Source: an uncultured Prevotellaceae bacterium (GTDB lineage: Bacteria; Bacteroidota; Bacteroidia; Bacteroidales; Bacteroidaceae). From it: a stretch of DNA of 64,000 bases. The position numbers were made by a program, and so were the translations under genes. The notes beneath the pieces were generated by a model, which was given only the letters and a program-made list of their open reading frames with translations, ran no database searches and was not told where the DNA came from. Within the stretch, counting starts at the first letter, position 1. Each line of letters begins with the position of its first letter. The DNA is taken from NCBI GenBank assembly GCA_902800185.1, contig CADCDK010000001.1:30023-94022 (forward strand), read 5' to 3'. Shown one piece after another: positions 37,265 through 46,317 of this stretch.

Positions 37265-38566
37265 TTAAAATGAATATGAGAATCCCATTGACATATACTC
37301 CTTATACTGCCAGTAGCCATGATGATCGTCCCGTTTAGTGGAGTCATCGAAGCGAGGATACACAAAGATGTTGGTGGAAATATATTTATTGAATTGAAAG
37401 GTGAACGTGTTTTCTGAAGTAAACTCTGTCCGCTCGTAAGTTGTATATCCGTATATATGTGTCTTCCACTTCAAATTGTTCAAAATTTTCCATTCCAAAT
37501 CAATCGTTACCAAAGAACCATAGTCGTTCTTCACCTTACGCCCCTCATCAATGCCATTTCGTGCTGCCAAATACTCACGATTGACATATTTCATGTTGTA
37601 CGCCAGGGGACCCATGTGAACTGTTCCCGTCAGTCTTTTCTTGAACCACTCAATATTGTAATCCATACCGAGAGACATACTCAACGTTACAGGAGCAAAG
37701 AAATCAGCCGTAATAGTATGACTATTACTGTTATAATGCTTCATAAACTGAGTTGTCGCTATCGATTGGAAAGTATAATACCACCGGCGCGAAGCCTGTA
37801 TGCCAAGCTTGCTCGTGTATCGAATCATGTCTTCTGAGGTTTTCACGCTATGAACCGTGTCGTCACGAGAGGTTTGCATACCCAGTTTCAGTTCCAGTTT
37901 ATTATCCCACTTCACTTTCTGTTTATTGTTATAGTTAGCCTGAAGCGTCAAGCTGGACATCATCGAATAGTTGCTTTCACCGCCTTTGTACCAGTTGGTG
38001 GACACATAGTTCTGAAGCAGTTGGAAATACGTGTCAGCTGAGAATTTCCAGAAATTAGGTTTCTTCACAACAATATTTACAGGAGCCAGTTCCGGCTCCG
38101 CCACTTTCTGTACCTCTTTTTGTGAGATAATGGTTTCAAGCTGCGTATTCTCTCTTGCGACGGGAGCCTCTATCTGATTAACCGACTCAAGCTGCGTTTC
38201 AGTCATCGTTACGAGGTCAGGACGGTTCAGATACGTATTAAGCAGGGCATTGTCAAGCTCTCTTTCCACCAGTGAACTGCCCTTGCTCTGCAAGCTGAAT
38301 TGATTATGAGATATACCTTTGTAGAAAGTCAAGGGAACAAAGAGCTTATAGAGACGGGAGTCCATACGGGCCTCTAACTGTGAATTCGCCCTTTCCATGC
38401 TATCCAACATTGCTTTATACACAAGCAATGAATCCTGATATTGTCTAACGAGCTCGGGCACCGTGTCAACTGGAGCCTGAGCATTGCCTCTGCTCTTGCG
38501 CGACTGGGAAAAGCTTGCTGTCCAAACAAAGAGTAACACTATGATAAAAACAAATCTGAGTCTCAT
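37265..38566 (-). CDS. DUF3078 outer-membrane beta-barrel protein
   Basis: A 433-residue exported protein. A signal peptide (about 1–20, ending SFSQ) precedes a charged, helix-forming stretch (about 35–160). The C-terminal half (about 170–433) is built of alternating beta strands and ends in FSYSF, with a terminal aromatic typical of outer-membrane barrels. NYVSTNWYKGGESNYS near 200 is the DUF3078 signature. Function unknown. It shares a strand with comEC (21 bases apart) and is divergent from pyrG. Confidence 0.85.
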   Translation of the reverse strand: MRLRFVFIIVLLFVWTASFSQSRKSRGNAQAPVDTVPELVRQYQDSLLVYKAMLDSMERANSQLEARMDSRLYKLFVPLTFYKGISHNQFSLQSKGSSLVERELDNALLNTYLNRPDLVTMTETQLESVNQIEAPVARENTQLETIISQKEVQKVAEPELAPVNIVVKKPNFWKFSADTYFQLLQNYVSTNWYKGGESNYSMMSSLTLQANYNNKQKVKWDNKLELKLGMQTSRDDTVHSVKTSEDMIRYTSKLGIQASRRWYYTFQSIATTQFMKHYNSNSHTITADFFAPVTLSMSLGMDYNIEWFKKRLTGTVHMGPLAYNMKYVNREYLAARNGIDEGRKVKNDYGSLVTIDLEWKILNNLKWKTHIYGYTTYERTEFTSENTFTFQFNKYISTNIFVYPRFDDSTKRDDHHGYWQYKEYMSMGFSYSF

Positions 38567-38582
38567 ATATCATATTTTGGGG

Positions 38583-38590
38583 CAAAGTTA
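38583..38590 (-). promoter_or_regulatory. Candidate −7 box of the DUF3078–comEC unit
   Basis: TAACTTTG on the minus strand, 16 bases before the DUF3078 start. The −33 element is not clear. Confidence 0.5.
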
Positions 38591-38662
38591 CTAAATTTTT
38601 CCGAGACAATCATATCTAAGCATTAAATAACATACATTTTAGCGAGTTTAACAAACCATTTA

Positions 38663-38694
38663 TTTGCTCAATTCGGGAAAAAGCAGTAACTTTG
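38663..38694 (+). promoter_or_regulatory. Consensus promoter of pyrG–yidC
   Basis: TTTG (38663–38666) and TAACTTTG (38687–38694) are separated by 20 bases. The leader to the pyrG start would be about 35 nt. Confidence 0.75.
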
Positions 38695-38735
38695 CACTAA
38701 TTTTAAGGAAAACAGACAATTAAAATTTCATCATT

Positions 38736-40343
38736 GTGGCTGAAACAAAGTATATCTTCGTGACAGGCGGTGTGGTTTCCTCACTCGGAAAAGGCATCAT
38801 CTCGTCATCTATCGGTAAACTCTTGCTAGCAAGAGGTTACAACATTACCATCCAGAAATTCGACCCGTACATCAACATCGACCCAGGTACGCTGAACCCT
38901 TACGAGCACGGCGAATGCTACGTAACCGTGGACGGCATGGAAACCGATCTTGACTTAGGACACTATGAGCGTTTTACGGGCATCCAGACAACCAAGGCGA
39001 ACTCGTTAACGACGGGCCGAATCTACAAAGCCGTCATTGACAAAGAGAGGCGCGGCGACTATTTGGGCAAGACCATTCAGGTCGTTCCCCATATCACCGA
39101 TGAGATCAAACGCAACGTAAAACTGCTCGGCAAGAAATACGGCTACGACTTCGTCATCACCGAGATTGGTGGAACCATCGGCGACATCGAGAGCGCACCA
39201 TTCATGGAAGCCATCCGTCAGCTTCGCTGGGAGATGGGTCACAATGCTATCAACGTGCATCTGACCTACGTACCCTATCTAAGAGCCGCAGGCGAACTAA
39301 AGACCAAACCCACGCAGCACTCCGTAAAGGAACTGCAGAGCGTAGGAATACAACCCGACGTGCTCGTGCTGCGCACGGAAAAGCATCTTAATGATGATAT
39401 TCTCAGGAAAGTGGCTTCATTCTGTAACGTTGACCACGACTGCGTCATCCAGAGCGAGGATATGCCAAGCATTTACGAAGTTCCCGTCAACATGCAAAAT
39501 CAAGGGTTGGATGCTGCCATCCTCAAGAAATTAGGGATGCCCGTGGGTGAAAAGCCTGCCTTGGGACCTTGGCGCAGTTTCCTTGACCGCATGGGCAAGG
39601 CAAAAAAAGAGGTGCACATCGGACTTGTTGGTAAATACGATTTGCAGGATGCATATAAGAGCATTCGCGAGGGACTTATGCAGGCAGGTGTATATAATGA
39701 CTACAAAACCATCCTAAAGTTTGTGAACTCAGAAAACCTGACAGAGGAAAACGTTGCAGAGAAGTTACAGGGACTTGACGGAGTGATGATCTGTCCAGGA
39801 TTTGGGCAGCGTGGCATCGAAGGCAAGATTGTGGCTGCTCACTATACCCGCACCCACGACATTCCAACTTTCGGAATATGTCTCGGAATGCAAATGATGG
39901 TCATCGAGTTTGCCCGTAACGTCCTTGGCTATACCGATGCCAACAGCCGTGAGATGGACGAGAAGACACCCCATAACGTCATCGACATCATGGAGGAGCA
40001 AAAGAACATCACCAATATGGGTGGCACCATGCGACTCGGAGCCTATGAGTGCGTGCTCCGCCAAGGCTCTCGCGTCCTCGACATCTACAAAGAAAGTATT
40101 GTTCATGAGCGTCATCGCCATCGTTACGAATACAACAACAAATACCAACAAGAGTTCGAGCGCGCTGGTATGCAATGCGTAGGGCGCAATCCCGAAAGCG
40201 ACCTCATCGAGATTGTGGAGATTCCCGGTTTGAAATGGTACATCGGAACCCAATTCCACCCAGAATATCAATCGACCGTATTAAAACCCCATCCACTTTT
40301 CGTGGATTTTATTAAAACAGCAATAGAAAACAAAAAGAAGTAA
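38736..40343 (+). CDS. pyrG: CTP synthase
   Basis: Makes CTP from UTP with glutamine-derived ammonia. The 535-residue enzyme has an N-terminal synthetase domain (KYIFVTGGVVSSLGKGI, about 1–270). The class I glutamine amidotransferase domain (about 290–535) has nucleophile C382 in FGICLGMQ and H508/E510 in QFHPEY. The start codon is GTG at 38736; no ATG lies upstream in frame after the promoter. The stop codon shares a base with the yidC start (TAATG), so the two are translationally coupled. Confidence 0.96.
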   Translation: MAETKYIFVTGGVVSSLGKGIISSSIGKLLLARGYNITIQKFDPYINIDPGTLNPYEHGECYVTVDGMETDLDLGHYERFTGIQTTKANSLTTGRIYKAVIDKERRGDYLGKTIQVVPHITDEIKRNVKLLGKKYGYDFVITEIGGTIGDIESAPFMEAIRQLRWEMGHNAINVHLTYVPYLRAAGELKTKPTQHSVKELQSVGIQPDVLVLRTEKHLNDDILRKVASFCNVDHDCVIQSEDMPSIYEVPVNMQNQGLDAAILKKLGMPVGEKPALGPWRSFLDRMGKAKKEVHIGLVGKYDLQDAYKSIREGLMQAGVYNDYKTILKFVNSENLTEENVAEKLQGLDGVMICPGFGQRGIEGKIVAAHYTRTHDIPTFGICLGMQMMVIEFARNVLGYTDANSREMDEKTPHNVIDIMEEQKNITNMGGTMRLGAYECVLRQGSRVLDIYKESIVHERHRHRYEYNNKYQQEFERAGMQCVGRNPESDLIEIVEIPGLKWYIGTQFHPEYQSTVLKPHPLFVDFIKTAIENKKK

Positions 40344-42256
40344 TGGATAAGAATACTATCACAGGATTTGTGCTCATCGCACTCGTTCTCATCGGATTCA
40401 GCTGGTGGTCGAGTCCATCAGAAGAAGAACAGCGTGCGGCTTTTGTCAAAGACTCTATTGAGCAGGTTGCCCGCGAGAAAGCCGAAGCACAAAAGACATT
40501 GGCACTGGAGAAAAAGGCAGAAGCCAACAAACAGAAAGCATTAGCAGACACTACAGCCCTCTTCCACAATGCCTTTGAAGGAACGGAACAGAAAGTTACC
40601 TTGCGTAACTCGAAGCTCGAGCTTACGCTAAACTCAAAAGGAGCCGCTGTAGAGAAAGTCGTCATCAAAGGTTTCAAGGACCGAGACGGCAACCCCGATC
40701 TCACCCTTTTCGACAAGGAAGACCAAAGCATCAGTTATATGTTGTCTGCCAAGGAAAGCAACATCATCACGAGCGACCTCTATTTCGAGCCGTCTCAGGT
40801 GACCGACTCCACTGTTGTTTTCACAGCACAGGCTGGCGAAGGCAAGGATGTAACAATGACCTATCGCTTAGGCCAAGACTACATGCTTCACATGCAGCTG
40901 CAAGTCAACGGTATGGATGGACTTTTTGCTCCCAATACCAACACGATGGATGTTAACTGGAGAGACATGTGTCGCCAACAGGAGAAAGGGTTTACCTTTG
41001 AAAACCGCTATGCTTCGCTCACGTGGCACAAGGTGGAGGGCGGAACCGATTATCTGCGCGAAACCAGCGAGTACAAGGACGAGCCCATCGAGGAAGATTT
41101 TGACTGGGTTGCCTATAAGAACCAGTTCTTCTCTGCTGTGATGATTACCAAGAACGACTTCAAGTCAGGCGCCCTCGCCACATCAGTTCCCCAAAAGAAG
41201 GGAAGCGGCTACCTGAAAGAATACGACATCCAGATGAAGACCTTTTTCGACCCCACAGGCAAGCAGGCTTCCGAGTTTGAATTCTACTATGGCCCCAACG
41301 ATTTCCACCTGCTGAAGACCGTAGAGGAACAGAGCACCTTCGGCAAGGACCTGGAGATGCAAGATCTTGTTTATTTGGGATGGACAATTTTCCGCTTCAT
41401 CAACCGATGGTTCACGCTGCCGCTTTTTGAAATGATTGCCGGTTTTGGCATCAATATGGCTATTGTGCTTATCCTTATCACGTTTATCCTCAAAGGCATC
41501 ACCTATCCTTTGGTCAAGAAGAGCTACATGAGCTCTGCGAAGATGCGTGTGCTAAAGCCCAAACTCGAAGAGGCAACCAAACAATTCAACAAGCCCGAGG
41601 ATGCCATGCAGAAACAGCAGGCTATGATGGCAGAATATTCAAAGTATGGTGTAAGTCCGCTGAGCGGTTGCCTGCCCATGCTTATCCAAATGCCAATCTG
41701 GATTGCTATGTTCCAGTTCGTACCTAACTCCATCCAACTGCGTGGACAGGGTTTCCTCTGGATTGACGACCTCTCTACCTACGACCCCATCATCGAGTGG
41801 GGCACTAATCTCTGGCTCATCGGCGACCACCTGTCACTGACGTGCATCCTCTTCTGCGCAGGACAGCTACTCTATTCTTGGATGATGGCCCGTCAGCAGC
41901 GCGACCAGATGGTCGGCGCACAGGCTGAGCAAATGAAAATGATGCAATGGATGATGTACATCATGCCGCTCATGTTCTTCTTCATGTTCAATGATTACAG
42001 CTCTGGTTTGAACTTCTACTATTTCGTTTCGCTCTTTATGAGTGCCGCCATCATGTTCGTGCTCCGCAAGACCACCAACGATGAGAAGCTGCTGAAGATT
42101 CTTGAAGCCCGCTATCAGGAGAACAAGAACAATCCCCAAAAGTTAAGTGGACTTGCCGCACGTCTGCAAGCCATGCAGGAACAGCAGAAAGAGATGCAGA
42201 GAAAACGCGAGGAACTGGAACGCAAGAAACGCGACCTTGGGAAGAAAGGGGTTTAA
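40343..42256 (+). CDS. yidC: Membrane protein insertase YidC
   Basis: Inserts and folds inner-membrane proteins, alone or with SecYEG. The 637-residue protein has the Gram-negative form: an N-terminal helix (about 5–22), a large periplasmic domain (about 50–350), and the conserved five-helix core (about 360–590). Core motifs include KSYMSSAKMRVLKPKLEEATK and YSKYGVSPLSGCLPMLIQMPIW. A charged C-terminal tail (about 600–637) may bind ribosomes. The start overlaps the pyrG stop by one base. Its stop codon lies in the first unit of an 8-bp tandem array. Confidence 0.95.
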   Translation: MDKNTITGFVLIALVLIGFSWWSSPSEEEQRAAFVKDSIEQVAREKAEAQKTLALEKKAEANKQKALADTTALFHNAFEGTEQKVTLRNSKLELTLNSKGAAVEKVVIKGFKDRDGNPDLTLFDKEDQSISYMLSAKESNIITSDLYFEPSQVTDSTVVFTAQAGEGKDVTMTYRLGQDYMLHMQLQVNGMDGLFAPNTNTMDVNWRDMCRQQEKGFTFENRYASLTWHKVEGGTDYLRETSEYKDEPIEEDFDWVAYKNQFFSAVMITKNDFKSGALATSVPQKKGSGYLKEYDIQMKTFFDPTGKQASEFEFYYGPNDFHLLKTVEEQSTFGKDLEMQDLVYLGWTIFRFINRWFTLPLFEMIAGFGINMAIVLILITFILKGITYPLVKKSYMSSAKMRVLKPKLEEATKQFNKPEDAMQKQQAMMAEYSKYGVSPLSGCLPMLIQMPIWIAMFQFVPNSIQLRGQGFLWIDDLSTYDPIIEWGTNLWLIGDHLSLTCILFCAGQLLYSWMMARQQRDQMVGAQAEQMKMMQWMMYIMPLMFFFMFNDYSSGLNFYYFVSLFMSAAIMFVLRKTTNDEKLLKILEARYQENKNNPQKLSGLAARLQAMQEQQKEMQRKREELERKKRDLGKKGV

Positions 42257-42314
42257 GAGTTTAAGAGTTTAAGAGCTTAAGAGTTTAAGAGTTTAAGAGT
42301 TTAAGAGCTTAAGG
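42251..42314. repeat. 8-bp tandem array (GTTTAAGA ×8) after yidC
   Basis: Eight contiguous 8-bp units: three GTTTAAGA, one GCTTAAGA, three GTTTAAGA, then GCTTAAGG. This gives a 32-bp higher-order repeat. The first unit contains the yidC stop; the last flows into AAGGAG, a ribosome-site-like sequence 24 bases before the S9 peptidase ATG. Confidence 0.9.
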
Positions 42315-42337
42315 AGAATAAAAGGAGAATTGAGAAC

Positions 42338-44560
42338 ATGAACCATTCATTCAAAACAATAGTAGTGGCTGCTCTGCTCATTATGAGTGGAGTGAGCGCT
42401 TCCGCACAGACGATGATTCAGAGAAACAACATCAAGCTCACGAGTGACAGGATGACACCCGAGGCTCTATGGGCGATGGGCCGCATCGGGGGTTATGCCG
42501 CTTCGCCCGACGGCAAACACATTGTTTACAACGTCGCATACTATAGTGTCAAGGAGAACAAGAGTCATCACATATTATATATGATGGATGCCGATGGCAA
42601 AAACCAGAAGAAGCTGACCACCTCCACCAAGAGCGAAACCGATGCTGCATGGCTCTCCAATGAGCGTATTGCCTTTATCGTCGATGGCGAGGTATGGAGC
42701 ATGAACTCCGATGGCAGCAACCGCCACCAGCTCTCCAAGACCAACGGCAAAGTGGAGGGATTTCTCTTTTCGCCTGACCAAAAGCACATTGTGCTCATCA
42801 AGTCCATCCCCTACCACGAAAGCATACAAGAGAATCCGAGCGACCTGCCCAAGGCTACGGGTCGGTTGGTCACCGACCTGAACTACCGCCACTGGGATCA
42901 TTATGTGGAAAGCATTCCTCACCCGTTCCTTGCCCCTGTTGCCGACGATGGCACCATTGGCGAGGCGAAAGACATCTTAGAGGGAATGCCCTACGAGTGC
43001 CCGATGGCTCCGTTTGGTGGCATTGAGCAGTTGGCATGGAGTCCCGACTCCAAGAAGATTGCCTACACCTGCCGTATGAAGAAGGGTGTGGAGTATGCCA
43101 TCTCCACCGACTCCGACATCTTCCTCTATGATTTGGAAGCCGAGGAGGGAATGGTTGATAAGAATCGCAATCTGTGCAAAGAAGGTGTTGACCTTCCCAA
43201 CAACCCTTTTGCCAAGCAATCGGAAAATCGCGTTGATCCCACCAAGTCGATGAAGAATCAGCACATCAACAGCATTGGCAAGGAGAATGGATTTGATTAC
43301 AATGTCGGTTACGACCAGAATCCCAAGTTCTCGCCCGACGGTCGCTATGTGGCCTGGCTTTCGATGGAACGTGACGGCTATGAGAGCGACCGCAACCGTC
43401 TGTTGGTCTTCGACCTGAAGGAATGGAAGAAAACATACGTTACGGAAAGCTTTGACTCCAATGTGGACGACTTCTGCTGGTCGCCCGATTCCAAGACTCT
43501 CTATTTCATCGGCGTATGGCATGCAACAGAGAACATGTATCAGACGAATCTGAAAGGCGAGGTTACGCAGCTGACCAACGACTGGGCGGACTTCGGTTCC
43601 CTTCAGATGCTCAATGACAAGCAGATTCTCGCTGAACGTCACGACTATTTCAACGCAGCAGACCTCTATGTCGTCACACCCAACGCCAAAAAGCCTGAGA
43701 AGACAGAGGTGAAGCAGATAACCGAGGAAAACAAGCATATCTTCGACCAGTTGGCAAAGGGCAAGGTGCAGCAGCGCTGGGTGAAGACCACAGATGGCAA
43801 GGACATGCTCTACTGGGTCATCTTGCCTCCCGACTTCGACGAGAGCAAGAAGTACCCCACCCTGCTTTTCTGCGAGGGAGGTCCGCAAAGTCCTGTCAGC
43901 CAGTTCTGGAGCTACCGATGGAATTTCATGATCATGGCCTCACAGGGCTATATCGTCATCGCGCCCAACCGTCACGGGCTTCCTGGCTTCGGAAGTGAGT
44001 GGTGCGAGGAAATCTCCGGCGACTGGACAGGTCAGTGTATGGATGACTACCTGACGGCCATCGACGATGCTGCCGCCAACCTCCCCTATGTTGACAAAGA
44101 CCATCTGGGTGCCGTCGGTGCCTCTTTCGGGGGCTTCTCCGTCTATTACCTGGCAGGTCATCACAACAAACGTTTCAAGTGCTTCATCGCTCACGACGGA
44201 GCCTTCAACCTTGAATCCATGTACACCGACACCGAGGAGGTATGGTTCTCCAACTGGGAATATGAGGATGCCTATTGGAACAAGGACCTCAGCGAGAACG
44301 CACGCAAGACTTACGAGAACTCCCCTCACAAGTTTGTTGATCAGTGGGACACCCCCATCCTCTGCATCCATGGCGAGAAAGACTATCGCATCAATGCCAA
44401 TCAGGGAATGGGAGCGTTCAACGCTGCCCGTCTGCGTGGTATCGAGGCCCAACTGCTCATCTTCCCCGACGAGAACCACTGGGTGCTGAAGCCACAGAAC
44501 GGTATCCTTTGGCAGCGCACTTTTTTCAACTGGCTCAACAAATGGCTGAAGAACGAATAG
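42338..44560 (+). CDS. S9-family prolyl-oligopeptidase-like serine peptidase
   Basis: A 740-residue secreted peptidase. A signal peptide (1–23, ending SASAQ) precedes a beta-propeller (about 40–480) with SPDGKHIVY, SPDSKKIAY and SPDGRYVAW WD40-like repeats. The alpha/beta hydrolase domain covers about 490–740. The catalytic triad is visible: S596 in GASFGG, D682 in HGEKDYR and H714 in PDENHW. This is the dipeptidyl peptidase IV/acylaminoacyl peptidase layout, acting in the periplasm or at the surface on peptides. Two ribosome-site-like AAGGAG segments precede the ATG. 8-bp tandem arrays lie on both sides. Confidence 0.92.
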   Translation: MNHSFKTIVVAALLIMSGVSASAQTMIQRNNIKLTSDRMTPEALWAMGRIGGYAASPDGKHIVYNVAYYSVKENKSHHILYMMDADGKNQKKLTTSTKSETDAAWLSNERIAFIVDGEVWSMNSDGSNRHQLSKTNGKVEGFLFSPDQKHIVLIKSIPYHESIQENPSDLPKATGRLVTDLNYRHWDHYVESIPHPFLAPVADDGTIGEAKDILEGMPYECPMAPFGGIEQLAWSPDSKKIAYTCRMKKGVEYAISTDSDIFLYDLEAEEGMVDKNRNLCKEGVDLPNNPFAKQSENRVDPTKSMKNQHINSIGKENGFDYNVGYDQNPKFSPDGRYVAWLSMERDGYESDRNRLLVFDLKEWKKTYVTESFDSNVDDFCWSPDSKTLYFIGVWHATENMYQTNLKGEVTQLTNDWADFGSLQMLNDKQILAERHDYFNAADLYVVTPNAKKPEKTEVKQITEENKHIFDQLAKGKVQQRWVKTTDGKDMLYWVILPPDFDESKKYPTLLFCEGGPQSPVSQFWSYRWNFMIMASQGYIVIAPNRHGLPGFGSEWCEEISGDWTGQCMDDYLTAIDDAAANLPYVDKDHLGAVGASFGGFSVYYLAGHHNKRFKCFIAHDGAFNLESMYTDTEEVWFSNWEYEDAYWNKDLSENARKTYENSPHKFVDQWDTPILCIHGEKDYRINANQGMGAFNAARLRGIEAQLLIFPDENHWVLKPQNGILWQRTFFNWLNKWLKNE

Positions 44561-44613
44561 TAAAATCGGAAATCGTGAAATAGTGAAATAGTGAAATCGT
44601 AAAATCGTAAAAT
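44561..44613. repeat. 8-bp tandem array (T[GA]AAAT[CA]G) before the MFS gene
   Basis: Six units of about 8 bp (TAAAATCG, GAAATCG, TGAAATAG twice, TGAAATCG, TAAAATCG) fill the whole gap between the S9 peptidase stop and the MFS start. No ribosome binding site is visible inside. Confidence 0.85.
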
Positions 44614-44616
44614 AAA

Positions 44617-46239
44617 ATGACACAAGCAATCCAAAAGACGCTGCGCGACTCGGCAGCCATGAGATGGACAGCACTCTTGCTGCTGGCACTCGCCATGTTC
44701 TGTTCATACATCTTTATGGACATTCTCTCCCCTATCAAGGACCTGATGCAAGAAACGCGCGGATGGGACTCCACCGCATTCGGTACCATGCAAGGTTCCG
44801 AGGTATTCCTCAACGTCTTCGTCTTCTTCCTCATCTTTGCGGGAATCATCCTTGACAAGATGGGCGTACGTTTCACCGCTGTTCTCTCTGCGGCAGTCAT
44901 GCTGGTCGGTGCGCTTATCAAGTGGTATGCCATCAGCGAGGCCTTCATGGGGAGCGGACTGGAGACCTGGTTTACCAACAACCTGAACTACATCCCTGTT
45001 TTCGACGAGTTAGGAGTTTCCCCCTTCTATGCCGGAATGCCTGCCTCCGCTAAGTTTGCCGCCTGTGGCTTCATGATTTTTGGTTGCGGCTGCGAGATGG
45101 CGGGTATCACCGTAAGCCGTGGAATCGTGAAGTGGTTCAAGGGTCGTGAGATGGCACTGGCCATGGGTTCTGAGATGGCGCTGGCCCGTCTGGGTGTCGC
45201 CACCTGCATGATTTTCTCCCCCTTCTTTGCCAAGTTGGGCGGCGAGGTGAGCGTCAGCCGTTCCGTTGCCTTCGGTGTGGTGTTGCTCTGCATTGCCCTC
45301 ATCATGTGCATCGTCTATTTCTTCATGGACAAGAAACTGGATTCCCAGACAGGTGAGGCCGAGGAGAAGGACGATCCCTTTAAAATCAGCGACCTGGGAC
45401 AGATTCTCACTTCAAGCGGCTTCTGGCTAGTTGCCTTGCTTTGTGTGCTCTACTACTCGGCCATCTTCCCCTTCCAGAAGTATGCCGTCAACATGCTTCA
45501 GTGCAACCTCACGCTTGTCGAGCCTTCCAGCGATTCCTTCTGGGCAAGTTCGTCCGTAACGATTGTCCAGTACATTATCATGCTCCTTGTGGCAGCAGCC
45601 GGCTTTGCCAGCAACTTTCAGAAAGCCAAGAGCCGCCAGTATGCCATGCTCGGTGTCTCCATCATCGCCTTAGTGACCTACTGCTACATGGGCTACATGC
45701 GCCAGTCAGCCGAGAGCATCTTCGCCGTATTCCCCCTGTTGGCGGTACTTATCACCCCCATTCTCGGCAGCTACGTTGACCACAAGGGCAAGGCCGCGTC
45801 AATGCTCGTACTCGGTTCCCTGTTGCTGATTGCCTGCCATCTGACCTTTGCCTTCATCCTGCCCCTGTTCAAGGACAGCGCTGTCGGAGGCATTGTCATT
45901 GCCTATGCCACCATCCTTGTGCTCGGCTCCTCCTTCTCGCTTGTTCCCGCCTCTCTGTGGCCCAGCGTACCCAAGCTCGTAGATGCGAAAGTCATTGGTT
46001 CTGCCTACGCCCTCATCTTCTGGATTCAGAACATCGGGCTCTGGCTGTTCCCCCTGCTCATCGGCAAAGTCCTCGATGCCACCAATCCCGACGTGACCGA
46101 CCCCACCCAGTTCGACTACACCGCCCCCCTGGTGATGCTGGCAAGCCTCGGCGTGGCAGCCCTCATCCTCGGCTTCATCCTCAAGGCTGTTGACAAGAAA
46201 AAAGGACTCGGCCTCGAAGCCCCAAACATCAAAGCATAG
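44617..46239 (+). CDS. Major facilitator superfamily transporter
   Basis: A 540-residue inner-membrane protein with about 12 hydrophobic helices, starting near residues 17–38, and a hydrophilic loop between halves (about 240–265). FAGIILDKMGVRFTA near 80 resembles the MFS loop 2–3 motif (GxLaDrxGrr). Helices in the second half are long, and a basic C-terminus follows. The substrate is not predictable. Location between a peptidase and a sialate-type symporter fusion suggests uptake of a small nutrient such as a peptide or sugar acid. The coding sequence is visibly C-rich in third positions. Confidence 0.82.
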   Translation: MTQAIQKTLRDSAAMRWTALLLLALAMFCSYIFMDILSPIKDLMQETRGWDSTAFGTMQGSEVFLNVFVFFLIFAGIILDKMGVRFTAVLSAAVMLVGALIKWYAISEAFMGSGLETWFTNNLNYIPVFDELGVSPFYAGMPASAKFAACGFMIFGCGCEMAGITVSRGIVKWFKGREMALAMGSEMALARLGVATCMIFSPFFAKLGGEVSVSRSVAFGVVLLCIALIMCIVYFFMDKKLDSQTGEAEEKDDPFKISDLGQILTSSGFWLVALLCVLYYSAIFPFQKYAVNMLQCNLTLVEPSSDSFWASSSVTIVQYIIMLLVAAAGFASNFQKAKSRQYAMLGVSIIALVTYCYMGYMRQSAESIFAVFPLLAVLITPILGSYVDHKGKAASMLVLGSLLLIACHLTFAFILPLFKDSAVGGIVIAYATILVLGSSFSLVPASLWPSVPKLVDAKVIGSAYALIFWIQNIGLWLFPLLIGKVLDATNPDVTDPTQFDYTAPLVMLASLGVAALILGFILKAVDKKKGLGLEAPNIKA

Positions 46240-46255
46240 CATAGCTCACCACCAC

Positions 46256-46280
46256 TCCACCGACCTTCAGGGTCGGTGGA
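46256..46280 (+). terminator. Hairpin after the MFS gene
   Basis: A perfect 10-bp stem (TCCACCGACC / GGTCGGTGGA) with a TTCAG loop lies 17 bases after the stop. The following ATTACTTCTT is a weak T-tract, so it may be a leaky terminator or an RNA stability element before the next gene. Confidence 0.6.
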
Positions 46281-46317
46281 ATTACTTCTTAGAAACCTAA
46301 ACTTTATCTATCACGAC

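Noticed and set aside
42251-42314. Phase-variable coding repeat
   Set aside because: The array lies after the yidC stop and before the S9 start, so unit changes cannot shift a reading frame; only a spacing effect is possible.
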